Shown piece after piece: positions 45,507 to 56,036 of a stretch of 64,000 nt of DNA (position 1 is the stretch's first letter; the number at the start of each line of letters is the position of its first letter). The position numbers and the translations under genes are program-made. The DNA comes from Hirundichthys speculiger (lineage: Eukaryota; Chordata; Actinopteri; Beloniformes; Exocoetidae): the NCBI GenBank assembly GCA_018398805.1, contig JAGFBZ010000173.1:248819-312818 (forward strand), read 5' to 3'. The notes beneath the pieces were generated by a model. The model worked only from the letters and a program-made list of their open reading frames with translations. It was not told the origin of the DNA and did not search any database.

Positions 45507-46061
45507 ATCAGCTGGAGGTCCAGCTCCCAGCTCCTCGCCCCGAAACCCAAGAGGGCCCAAGGAGGCGTCCTGTTTGACGCCTGCGCACACATTTGCAGCT
45601 TCAGAGGACGACCCTAACCCTAACCCGAGAATATGAATTACACATGGAGGGAGATGTGGCGTGTCAGAGGTTATTCATGTATGTAGACAAGGATGCTTCC
45701 AGAAGAAAGCATGATGCTCGGCGGACGTTGCTCATACAGGAGTCAGCTGAGATTAATTTCAACGCGCTCGTCGAGGCCTGTCGGGTAAATCTGCCGGGAC
45801 GTCGGTGACCGTCCCTCGCGTCTTCCAGCTGTGAACGTCGGCTTCATGACGTCCTTCCAGACGGCCAGCGTCTCTGAGACCAGCGCTGACGTCCTTCCCT
45901 CTCAGCGTTGTGTTAGCGCACGCCTGAATGCTCCGGACGAACAAATCGTCAAAAATATCTGGCTTTTATAGAGGTTTGTACCTGCTGGAGCTGAGACAAA
46001 ATAAAATGTATGTAGATTATTTTTTATTTTGTTTTTACACACGAAATAAAGGATGAATAGA
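45507..46061. other. Apparently unique DNA
   Basis: A tiny CCCTAA patch (45612-45626) and no recognised gene. Confidence 0.5.
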
Positions 46062-46672
46062 AGGAGGCAGGAGGATTCTTCTTCTGCAGCTTCGTCCTCT
46101 GCAGACAGGCTGGCAGGAGGATTCTTCTTCTGCAGTTTTGTCCTCTGCAGACAGACTGGCAGGAGGATTCTTCTTCTGCAGTTTTGTCCTCTGCAGACAG
46201 ACTGGCAGGAGGATTCTTCTTCTGCAGTTTTGTCCTCTGCAGACAGACTGGCAGGAGGATTCTTCTTCTGCAGCTTTGTCCTCTGCAGACAGACTGGCAG
46301 GAGGATTCTTCTTCTGCAGTTTTGTCCTCTGCAGACAGACTGGCAGGAGGATTCTTCTTCTGCAGTTTTGTCCTCCGCAGACAGGCTGGCAGGAGGATTC
46401 TTCTTCTTCTGCAGTTTTATCCTCCGCAGACAGACTGGCAGGAGGATTCTTCTTCTGCAGTTTTATCCTCCGCAGACAGACTGGCAGGAGGATTCTTCTT
46501 CTGCAGTTTTGTCCTCCGCAGACAGACTGGCAGGAGGATTCTTCTTCTGCAGTTTTGTCCTCCGCAGACAGACTGGCAGGAGGATTCTTCTTCTGCAGTT
46601 TTATCCTCCGCAGACAGGCTGGCAGGAGGATTCTTCTTCTTCTGCAGTTTTGTCCTCTGCAGACAGACTAGC
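46062..46672. repeat. 46-bp minisatellite with tggcaggagg core
   Basis: About 13 copies of a 46-bp unit: ctgcagacagactggcagga, ggattcttcttctgcagttt and tgtcct. Two copies carry an extra ttc (46402-46410 and 46632-46640). Very low divergence. Frames up to 229 codons (repeats of AVLSSADRLAGGFFFCSF type) are artefacts of 46 = 3x15+1. Confidence 0.97.
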
Positions 46673-46929
46673 AGGAAGGGACAGCTTCCTGGAGGACGTC
46701 TCTGTAAAGCCATTAACTCCGGGGTTAATTGCCTCGAGCTGAACGCATGAACATCACCTGCAGAAGAAGAAAGAAGGAGCTGGAAGATGATGGTGTTGGT
46801 CTCGCTGAGGAAAATTAACTTCTGTTTTTAAATGAAGAATAAAGGCAACTTAGTAGCTTTAATTTAATCGTTATCTTGTAATAATGTTGGCAATAAAGTG
46901 AAGGAAGGAAATGCATGAAATAAGAGCAT

Positions 46930-47937
46930 TAAAGGTGTTCCTCTCAGATGACTCCTCCCAGGTGTTCCTCCCAGGTGCTCCTCCCAGATGACTCCTCCAA
47001 GATGACTCCTCCCAGGTGCTCCTCCCAGATAACTCCTCCAAGATGACTCCTCCCAGGTGTTCCTCCCAGGTGCTCCTCCCAGGTGCTCCTCCCAGATGAC
47101 TCCTCCAAGATGACTCCTTCCAGGTGTTCCTCTCAGATGACTCCTCCCAGGTGTTCCTCCCAGGTGGTCCTTCCAGATAACTCCTCCCAGGTGCTCCTCC
47201 CAGATGACTCCTTCCAGATAACTCCTCCCAGATGACTCCTCCCAGATGACTCCTCCCAGGTGCTCCTCCCAGATAACTCCTCCCAGATGACTCCTCCCAG
47301 GTGCTCCTCCCAGATGACTCCTCGCAGGTGGTCCTCCCAGATGACTCCTCCCAGGTGGTCTTCCCAGGTGCTCCTCCCAGATGACTCCTCGCAGGTGGTC
47401 CTTCCAGATAACTCCTCCCAGATGACTCCTCACAGGTGCTCTTTCCAGATGACTCCTCCCAGGTGCTCCTCCCAGATAACTCCTCCCAGATGACTCCTCG
47501 CAGGTGGTCCTCCCAGATGACTCCTCCCAGGTGCTCCTCCCAGATGACTCCTCCCAGATAACTCCTCCCAGATGACTCCTCCCAGATAACTCCTCCCAGA
47601 TGACTCCTCGCAGATGACTCCTCCCAGATGACTCCTCCCAGGTGTTCCTCCCAGATGACTCCTCCCAGGTGCTCTTTCCAGATGACTCCTCCCAGGTGCT
47701 CCTCCCAGATGACTCCTCCCAGGTGCTCCTCCCAGATGACTCCTCCCAGATAACTCCTCCTCCTCCCAGATGACTCCTCCCAGATGACTCCTCCCAGGTG
47801 CTCTTTCCAGATGACTCCTCCCAGGTGCTCCTCCCAGATGACTCCTCCCAGATAACTCCTCCCAGATGTCTCCTCCCAGATAACTCCTCCCAGATGACTC
47901 CTTCCAGATGACTCCTCCCAGGTGCTCCTCCCAGGTG
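46930..47937. repeat. 13-bp minisatellite (ctcccagatgact / ctcccaggtgctc)
   Basis: About 1 kb of 13-bp units alternating among ctcccagatgact, ctcccaggtgctc, ctcccagataact and ttccagatgact. Higher-order groups of 26 and 39 bp recur. The minus strand stays open for 373 codons (GRSHLGGVIWEE type), which is spurious. Confidence 0.97.
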
Positions 47938-48981
47938 CAGCTGTGCACCATGAAGTCATCCAGTAAAGGAGTCCATGTTTGCCAACACACAAGCCAGGGC
48001 ATCCAAGGGCATCACCAAGAAGTGGGACACCGCTGGGACGTCTGAAGGACGTCTTTGGTCAAGGACATCTGCCAGTAGCGCTTCCACGAGTCCAGGTGGT
48101 GATTTATGATGCCGCCATGTTAATGGAGCCCAGGTACGGGGGAAACGTCCAACCAGGGGTTGGGCATCGTCATCACTGATGGACCTCTCTGTCCCCTCAG
48201 GCTCTGGTTTCTTGTTGTCCTCCTTCAGCTCCCCGTTTCAAATGTCTCCGTTCTCGTTGGCCGCATCGTTTTTCTGCTTCTCAGTCACACGGCTGTAGCT
48301 TTAGCTGAAAACGTGGCCGCGGCCCACTCAGCGGGAGGAAACGTATCTGCGGACCACACACAAGCCCCCGGGCCAACCTTCGCCGCTCCGCTCTGCCAGC
48401 TCGTGCCACCGTAGCGAACAGATTAAAGCGTCTCACGTGAACAACTGGCAAAAACAAAAAAAAAGAAACATTTCTGAGAGCTTTTCACTCAAGAACTTGT
48501 GCCAGAGGCAACGAAGTCCACATGGAGGCTACGGCGAGCGCGTGGGCGAGTGTTTCTGGAGTTTATAGGAGCGTAAGTGGGCGATGGGATGTGGAGTCGG
48601 AGCCGAGGAGAGGAAGTCAAGCAGCGCAGCTCTCTGACAGATCTGGGTTGTTTTAGCAGAAGCTCTGGACGCTGGTGGACATGGAGACACTAGCTAAAGC
48701 TAAAACATCTGTACACGCAGCGTCTGTGGGCGTCAAAAAAGCTCCGGTGGTTCCTGTTCACAGTGCATCAGCTCGCCAGGGTGGACGCCACCCGCTGACC
48801 GCTCATTAGCTGGGCGCTCATTAGCTGACCGCTCATTAGCTCATCGCTCATTAGCTTACCGCCGTCACGCTTTGCACGTTTTTGGTCTTTCTGGATGGTA
48901 AAGATTCATCCGGTCACCACCGGATCTTAAAATGAGGTGAAGAGTAATGCTTGAAGCATCACACTGTGGCATAAACCGAAA
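47938..48981. other. Apparently unique DNA
   Basis: No gene recognised. Has cgctcattagct repeated at 48799-48855 and an A run at 48454-48465. The frame at 48160-48414 has a hydrophobic stretch (LWFLVVLLQLPV) but no other support. Confidence 0.5.
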
Positions 48982-49578
48982 TACAGTGATCCCTTATTTT
49001 TCGCGAAAATCAAAATCCGCTAACTGGAGCCGGAGCCCCCCGAGCCTAAATAATGTGTTTAAAATAGGTTTAAAAACCCCCAAAAAGTAGCGAAACAAGA
49101 CAAAGGCTCAACTGTGGTCTTTCTGTTACCTTCACAGCCTCTGGTCTCTGAACCGTAGGAAACAAACTGCTGGTATTGTGCTATTTTTGGCTCGTAATTA
49201 GCGGCTAACACGCTAACAACAACAAAAGAAAAAGTCTGGTTTTCTCTGCATGGAACGGGAACTTTATCTGGCATTCTGGCACTGCAGGAACTTGTAACAT
49301 CACACAGGTTGTATTGTTGGGCTCCTGTCGGTTAACAGAGAATGTTAACGACACACACACTCCATTACCCATAAGGCCACACCATTACCCATAAGGCCAC
49401 CTTCTTAAAGGGGCCAGGCTGGCTCACAGCATTTCTTTACGGTGAGAGAACGCGCACAACATCCTGTGATGTTTCCACGATTTTTTCTTGATTTTTTAAA
49501 ATATTATATATTTCTGAAAAATCCGCAAATAACTAAAACCACGGAATTTAAAGCGCGAATTAGCGAGGGATCACTGTA
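48982..49578. mobile_element. Tigger/pogo-like MITE, 593 bp, second copy
   Basis: The ends cagtgatcccttatttttcg (48984) and gcgagggatcactg (to 49576) are flanked by TA on both sides. Internal sequence (ggctcgtaattagcggctaa, ccttcttaaaggggccaggc) matches 29603-30257, with a deletion near 49340 and a small insertion (ggaacgggaactttatctgg) near 49253. Confidence 0.92.
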
Positions 49579-51532
49579 CGACAAACTGCCGAGCACGGTG
49601 GTGGAGGGCTGATGATTGGGGCCCAGTCCCAGTTTTTATCCTCCCTCTCCTCTCCACTTCCCCTCGTCTCCTCCATCTGTGATCAGAGTGAACATGGACG
49701 TCAGGAGACACAGAGATGTCAGGAAGTTAGTAAGAAATCCATCAAAATGGCATCAAATTAACAATCTAATGGTTGTTTTCAGATCTTAATTTGTGGTTAA
49801 AATGCCGACAACGTAAAACTGCCGTACGTAAGAAAGCGACGTATTTACCTGGTTCATTCTCACCTGTCAGTCAAGCGAGTACCGCCCAGAGGGATCATTT
49901 AGGCTCGGCTCGGCTCGGCTCACGCCAAGTCACATGACCTCATTCTGCTCCAAAACAAGAACTGCTGCAGCAGCAGCGAGGACCGGCGGGGGCGTGGCCA
50001 AGAAATGGTTATTTTTGACGTGACCTACGGGGGTCCGTGGAGCCTCAGCCTCAACTCCTAGTGGTCGTTTGAGGAACTGCGAGTTTCTTTTTTCGTTATC
50101 TGTGTTGACGATAGATCGGCTACAGCCAGTGAGGTGGTACGGGTTAGAATTACATAGCGTGCCTTTAAATATATACATATGTATATGATACCGATACTGA
50201 GGTGACCTCGGTGGGCGTGACCTCGGTGGGCGTGACCTCGGTGGGCGTGACCTCGGTGGGCGTGACCTCTCTGCGTCCAGACTAGTCTCAGGTTAAATTC
50301 AGGTCCCAGGTCCATTTCTGTCCTCGCCAGAGAGGCTTTCAGGAACCTCGGCGGGGCCTTCAGCTCCTCCAGTGTCTGCTCTTCTTCTTTTATCTCTTCG
50401 TTCTTTTGCTGGAACATCATCAACACAACAGTTCGTTTCCTTCACGCTGTCTGGCAGCAGCTCCAGAGAAACGAGGCGTCTCTGGAGTGAAGCTGGAGAC
50501 GGAGACGGCGGCGCATCCCTAATGAACGAGCGCTGCGTTCTCTTCGCTGAGGACCGATTCAGATATTTTATCATACTGCTGGAAGCGCTGCAGACCCGGT
50601 GGGCTGAACTGAAGCGGGGCGCTCATCCATCATGGCTGACGACGCGCCGCTATCTGCTCTGTTTGCTGACAGCGGCCTATTTTTCACAACGGCACGCTTC
50701 ATTTTGCAGAAACCCGAATGTCACGTTTCCTTTCCAGGAGCATCTGAGACACAGAACAGGACTCGTGTTCACACCCAGACACAGACGAGCTTCACGTCTG
50801 CTCAGAACCGAACCGGACCTTCAGTCGACGGGGCGTGAGCTCCAAACGGGCCGGTGGCGGTCCATCGGTGCAGCTCTGAACGTCCTCAGACAGCAACGAC
50901 TCATCTCTGTAGGACGGTTTTCAAGGAGACCTTCACCCTGACTGGGCCGAATTAAAGCGAGTGACAGCCCACGATGAAGACTGTAAAAAAGAGAGAGAGA
51001 GAAGAGAGAGGGAGGGAGTGATGATGAATGAAGAGATGAAGAAAGGACTAATTTAAGACGGTGTAAATGGGTTGGAGAGATTCACCCAGACAGAAATCCA
51101 GATGTCAGCAGCGTCAGCCTTCAGGTCAGACAGGTGAACAGCAGGTGGTATTCCGGTATTTTAAATACCAGCAGCATCTTCATGTACGACCTAGAGGCGG
51201 GGCCTCGGCTGACCTAGAGGCGGAGCCTCGGCTGACTGAGGTCGTGTTATCTCTGAAATATTGAGAGGACTCTGCTGAGCCTTTATTCACAGGTCAGAGG
51301 TCAGGAAAAATGATGACAGCCAGGCATTATGGATCAAAACACCAGTTTAATAGAGGAAATAAACTCCAACTCCTGATGTCAGTGAACTGTTGTTTCCAGT
51401 TTAGACCTAGTTGGTTTTTAACGGTTGGAAAACTGACTTAATGCAGCTACGCAACTGGAGAAATGCACTGAAAATTAGCCTAATTAATCATAAAAGATAA
51501 TGATCAAATATAATAATTATTTGAAATAAAAA

Positions 51533-51534
<2 letters not shown>
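49579..51534. other. Mostly unique DNA
   Basis: No recognised gene. The 189-codon plus frame at 50372-50941 and the minus frames at 50058-50574 overlap; the minus strand shows a coil-like FQQKNEEIKEEEQTLEEL run (about 50360-50415) but also runs into a tandem repeat. Small repeats: ggctcggctcggctcggctc at 49902, and a 24-bp duplication (cctagaggcggggcctcggc) at 51189-51237. Confidence 0.45.
50201..50268. repeat. 15-bp tandem repeat (gtgacctcggtgggc)
   Basis: Four exact copies of gtgacctcggtgggc plus a partial fifth. Confidence 0.95.
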
Positions 51535-51535
<1 letters not shown>

Positions 51536-51589
<54 letters not shown>

Positions 51590-51602
51590 ATATAATTATA
51601 TA
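51536..51602. repeat. (TA)n microsatellite, left
   Basis: TA dinucleotides ending exactly at the TIR of the element that follows. A matching TA array starts at its right end, so the element inserted within a TA array or the arrays grew from its target site. Confidence 0.95.
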
Positions 51603-52733
51603 TAGGGCTGTCAATTTCTCAAAATAATTAATCAGATTAATCACATGACTGTCAATATTTAATCATGATTAATTGCAAATTAATCGCATATTTTTATCTG
51701 TTCTAAATCTACCTTATACAGATCTTTTTCAAGTTGTATTACTCTTATTAATTCGAGTCCTGACTAGAACCAGGAAATATGACCATATTAGTCCAGTCCT
51801 GAGGTCTCTGGCTTCCTGTCACTCAGAGAATAGACTTTAAAACAGCTCGACTTGTGTTCAAGTCTCTTCATGGCCCCAAAGTCCATCTCTGACATGTTAG
51901 AACCATATGAACCAACCTGGACTCTGAGAACCTCAGGTAGTGGTCTCCTGCTGGTGTCCAGAGTCAGGACTAAACAAGGTGAAGCTGCATTTCAGTTTTA
52001 TGCTCCTAAAATCTGGACCAGTCTTCCAGCAGATGTGAGACAGACCTGAACTCTGACAATGTTCAGATCCAGACTGAAAACAGTTCTGTTTAGATGTGAA
52101 GATGATGACTGGAAGGATTTTATCTGCACTCTTCAGTTTAAATTTAATTAATTAATTTTTTTATTAATTAATTTTATTTATTATTGATTATTTTTCTGCT
52201 TGTATGGAATGATTCTATTTGTCTTCTTGTGATTTTATGCATCTGTAAAGCACTTTGAATTGCCTTGTGTACGAATTGTGTTCCTACAAATAAAGTTGCC
52301 TTGCCTAATATGAGAGTACACAAATGCTTGGCTTATGCAAACAAATGCATGTTTATTTATTGCTACAATGCCAAATCCATTATATATTATATATATATAT
52401 ACTCAATATTTACTCTTATGTTCTTCATACAAAATATTTTCGTGGTTTGCTTCAAATGGAGGGGGGCTCTCTGCATCAGCGCTCTCATTAGCCGACAAGT
52501 GATATTTCAGTAGTCGGGACGTCAGTGCATGGCTTCCTGTTTTGACAAACTACGGAGGACTACAGGACTACAACTACGGTGGGGCCCGAGGCTCAATAAA
52601 CCTACTCTCCTCTCTACTATTGTACATCAACGGCCAGGCTAAGGCTCGCGTTAATTGCACGTTAAAAAAATTTAGTTGCGTTAAAATTATTTTGCGCTAA
52701 TCACGCGTTAACACGTTAACTTTGACAGCCCTA
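51603..52733. mobile_element. hAT-like MITE (tagggctgtcaa ends) with nested LINE
   Basis: The left terminus tagggctgtcaa (51603-51614) and right terminus ttgacagcccta (52722-52733) are perfect 12-bp inverted repeats. Subterminal attaatc / gattaat words and cacgcgttaacacgttaact are typical of a common fish and vertebrate TIR element. Target duplications cannot be read because both flanks are (TA)n. A LINE fragment (51747-52306) is inserted inside. Confidence 0.85.
51747..52306 (+). pseudogene. LINE ORF2 C-terminal remnant, nested
   Basis: A 5'-truncated LINE: YDHISPVLRSL (about 51778-51810), then an open stretch containing GPKVHL-like and LRTSGSGLLLVSRVRTKQGE and AAFQFYAPKIWTSLPADV, the conserved tail of fish L2-like ORF2 proteins. 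It is followed by about 250 bases of 3' UTR and ends with cctacaaataaagttgcctt. Stop codons upstream and the missing RT domain show it is dead. It is better preserved than the copy at 3345, hence a younger insertion into the hAT-like MITE. Confidence 0.8.
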
Positions 52734-52810
<77 letters not shown>

Positions 52811-52820
52811 ATATATATAT
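52734..52820. repeat. (TA)n microsatellite, right
   Basis: TA dinucleotides with one gta interruption. A further TA run lies at 53009-53045. Confidence 0.95.
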
Positions 52821-52857
52821 ACAACCATCCTTTATCTATACCCGTTTCAATCAGTCC

Positions 52858-52995
52858 CCAGAAATCCATGGTTGCAATGGTTCCATTAACTGCATTACCA
52901 CAGTCCAGAATTCCATGGTTGCGATGGTTCTTCTGACTGCATCACCTCAGTTCAGAATTCCATTTGTCGCCATGTTTCCTCTGACATCATCACCT
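52858..52995. repeat. 47-bp tandem repeat, three copies
   Basis: Units start cagaaatccatggttgcaat, cagaattccatggttgcgat and cagaattccatttgtcgcca; the third is diverged. Flanked by TA arrays. Confidence 0.88.
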
Positions 52996-53005
52996 GAAAT
53001 ATACC

Positions 53006-53050
<45 letters not shown>

Positions 53051-53171
53051 ATGATAAAGTAACAAAGCAAGATAAATAATGTCATATTTCCAGGTCTGAA
53101 ATTGTAAATCGTGGCATGAACAGAACAACAGCTTGAAAAATAATTTCTCCTGAAGTGGTAAAAAAAATCCG

Positions 53172-53196
53172 CCCCCCCCCCCCCCCCCCCCCCCCC
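53172..53196. repeat. Poly(C) run of 25
   Basis: A C homopolymer. Further C runs lie at 53772-53800 (29) and 53980-53997 (18). Confidence 0.97.
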
Positions 53197-53491
53197 AGTT
53201 GTTAGGGTTTGAGGGTTACCCCACAGAGACTAAAGCTGCTGTCTGAACCAGCTGGAAACAAGTTTATTTCTGCTGTAAAGTTGGACAGTTTAACATTTTA
53301 ACAGGGCGACTCTCTTTCTGACCCTAGTGGTCAGTCGAGGAACTGCACCTTTTCTCCTTCTGGGGTCTCATCAGATCAGAGGTGTCTCCTCTGGGTCTAA
53401 ACCAGACGTGATCTCCTCAGACCTGGTTGGTGGAGGTTTCTTCAGGGACCTGGTGTCTCTGTGGTCCAGCTCCACTCGTCTCCTGTGTCTC

Positions 53492-53702
53492 TACGGTACC
53501 TGATCGGTACCTAGTCGGTACCTGGTACCTGATCGGTACCTGATCGGTACCTGGTCGGTACCTGATCGGTACCTAGTCGGTACCTGGTACCTGATCTGTA
53601 CCTGATCGGTACCTGATTGGTACCTGATCGGTACCTGATCTGTACCTGATCGGTACCTGATTGGTACCTGATCGGTACCTGATCGGTACCTGGTACCTGA
53701 AG
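53492..53702. repeat. 11-bp minisatellite (ggtacctgatc)
   Basis: Units ggtacctgatc, ggtacctagtc, ggtacctggtc and shorter ggtacct forms, about 19 copies. Each has a GGTACC palindrome. Confidence 0.96.
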
Positions 53703-53768
53703 CAGGTGGACGGGTTAATCTGCTGGTCTTTTACGCTCACATCCCTGGATGTGACTTCATCTGAGCTC

Positions 53769-53800
<32 letters not shown>

Positions 53801-54274
53801 GAGGACTCGTCGCCACATTTAACTCTCGTAAAATATGTGAAAACTTTGTATTTATTTATTTTTGTAGCAGATGAAATAGTTTTGAACATCTTCCCAGAGA
53901 TTAGCTGTGACATTTTGCTGGGAACACAACGTCCTGCTGCTTTTCCTGGAGAAACTAAATAACAGATCTGTAACCTCCACCCCCCCCCCCCCCCCCCATC
54001 CAACCCTGAGCTACTTTACATTTCACAGAAAACCCGTTCTTATCTTTTCAGATGCCTCTATTGTCTATTCTGTTTTATTTATCTCATCTGAAAGCACACG
54101 CAGTGCTTCTTCAGATCAGACAAGACGCTTTTATTTGGGCTTCAGAGCTCTTTCTTTCTTTTTTAATACATTCGCTTTTTTGTTTCCATTCAAATATGAT
54201 TTCAGTTACAGTAAAAATATAACTGAGCCTGCTTCCAGTTTTATTGATTCGAGCATAAATAAGTAGAGGACCAC
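53703..54274. other. Unique DNA with C runs
   Basis: No gene recognised; contains the poly(C) tracts at 53772 and 53980. Confidence 0.5.
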
Positions 54275-54453
54275 CCAGACCCTGGGGGCCTGAAACAGGC
54301 CTGAAACTGGCCTCCAGGGGCCACCCGGACCCTGGAGCCCTGAAACAGGCCTGAAACTGGCCCAAAACTGGCCTCCAGGGGCCACATGGACCCTGGAGCC
54401 CTGAAACAGGCCTGAAACTGGCCCAAAACTGGCCTCCAGGGGCCACATGGACC
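54275..54453. repeat. 61-bp tandem repeat, three copies
   Basis: Two copies of a 61-bp unit (cctggagccctgaaacaggc, ctgaaactggcccaaaactg, gcctccaggggccacatgga) follow one shorter 50-bp copy lacking cccaaaactgg. Confidence 0.92.
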
Positions 54454-54687
54454 CTCACCACTAGGGATGGGAATTGATAAGATGTTTTTCTATTCCGATA
54501 TCGATACTGTTTAACGATTCGATTCTTTATCGATTCTCTTATCGATTCTCATTTGGGATGGAATTGAAACACACGGAACCGGTTCTCTACAGGAACCGGT
54601 TCTCTACAGGAACCGGTCTTAACCGGTTCTCTACAGGAACCGGTTCTCTACAGGAACTGGTTCTAGATTCCCAAGCCTACTCACCAC
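54454..54687. mobile_element. 218-bp hAT MITE with perfect 8-bp target duplication
   Basis: The element runs from tagggatgggaattgataag (54462) to tagattcccaagccta (54679), flanked on both sides by ctcaccac (54454-54461 and 54680-54687). It is a deletion form of the 28321-29308 family, keeping both ends and several ggttctctacaggaacc units. No coding. Confidence 0.95.
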
Positions 54688-55149
54688 CTCAACTGTCTCC
54701 TCCTGATTAGCCTCTCTTCACTAAGTTCCTCGCAGATGACAGAACCTCTGCTCCATCTCAGCAACGGAGATGTTCCCGCTGTTGCAGGACGACCTCTGAC
54801 CTCTGACCCCTCCTCCTGACCAGGATCTTTATAGCTTCGTGGAAAGATGGCCGACTCCTTCCTTCTGAGTCAAACGCTGCATTTATTTCTACATACAGAG
54901 AACAGTTCCAGGATCAGTGCTGAGGCTTCAGTCCACCTCCACTGAGCAGGAAACAAGCCCCCCCCCTCCCCCCAGGCAGGAGGGGGGGGGGAGGGGGCAC
55001 TTCCTTATCTGGTATCAGAAGGTACCAGATGTGGAGCTCAGTGGCTCTAAACTGTTAGAGGTGAATGAAGCATTATGGGATGTGATGCAGGCTGCAGAGA
55101 ACAAAACTAATCACATCTATAAAATAATCACAGTTATAGTTAAAAAAAA
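54688..55149. other. Apparently unique DNA
   Basis: C/G-rich low-complexity DNA at 54957-54995; otherwise nothing recognised. Confidence 0.5.
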
Positions 55150-55455
55150 GACTTGGCAATGTATCGTCCAATATAATATCGATTTTTCAGCTCCTAATAT
55201 CAATTTTTTTTTTTATTGGTTACTAATGGTTACTTAAATGTGCAAAAACACTAATAAACAATAAATAGGTTGTTTTGAAGCAAATAGTTTTGACTCAGTT
55301 TGTCCTCTGAATGATCAATATCATCTGATGAACATATACAGCAACTTGATTTTTCATCTCTACTTTTAATTTTTATATTAACTGGGTAGAATATCGCAAT
55401 ATATTGCTATATCGTGATAATATCGTATTGCGAGGTCCTTGCCAATATTTACCCC
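55150..55455. mobile_element. Possible TIR element (ttggcaatgtatcg ends)
   Basis: The left side acttggcaatgtatcgtcca and the right side ttgcgaggtccttgccaata form an imperfect inverted pair, with atatcg-rich subterminal sequence on both sides. This resembles a fish DNA transposon end. The interior is AT-rich with no frame. Confidence 0.4.
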
Positions 55456-56036
55456 TAAGCAGTTATAGTTAATTAATAGTTATAGTTACCAAAAGTAAAC
55501 GTGTCCTGCAGAAATAAGAGATTCTAACTCATAATTATAACGTATTAAAAGATGGACAGAAGGTGTGAGGTCCAGGTGAGCAGCAGCGGTGTTTCAGCTG
55601 TATTTTATTTTATTTTATTTTGCCTGTTATTGGAGCCAAATCCGGACCATCCGTGACACGGGGCGTTCATGCGGGCGCAGCGGCGCGCTACCCCCCGCCT
55701 CCCCCCTCCAGGCGTGGCGGGACGATAAATCACGCGGCTAACAGAGTGAAACCCCCGTCAGCTGAGAGAAGATGGCCGTTTATGAATATATATGGGAGGG
55801 GCGGGAACAGCCCCCCCCCATCCTGCCATCTCAGGTCTCCGACATGATTGAGCGGTTTTATGATCCCGACGGCAGCACGCGCTCCGTGTGAGAGCAGATA
55901 TTCACGTGCACACAGTCTGCAGACACACAAAAACACACACACACAACTGACATGCATGAATGGGAGTCGCACATATGAGGCGTCTTATGAAGAAATCAGA
56001 TCAGGCGGCTCTTCTCCTCATCCATCTATCCATCCA
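55456..56036. other. Apparently unique DNA
   Basis: A tattttattttattttattt run near 55598-55620 and a C run near 55811; no recognised gene. Confidence 0.5.

Noticed and set aside
46871..47992. 373-codon minus-strand frame
   Set aside because: It reads the 13-bp array, and the frame drifts through three repeat peptides.
50372..50941. 189-codon plus-strand gene
   Set aside because: No recognisable domain or splice sites, and overlapping frames on the opposite strand are as plausible.
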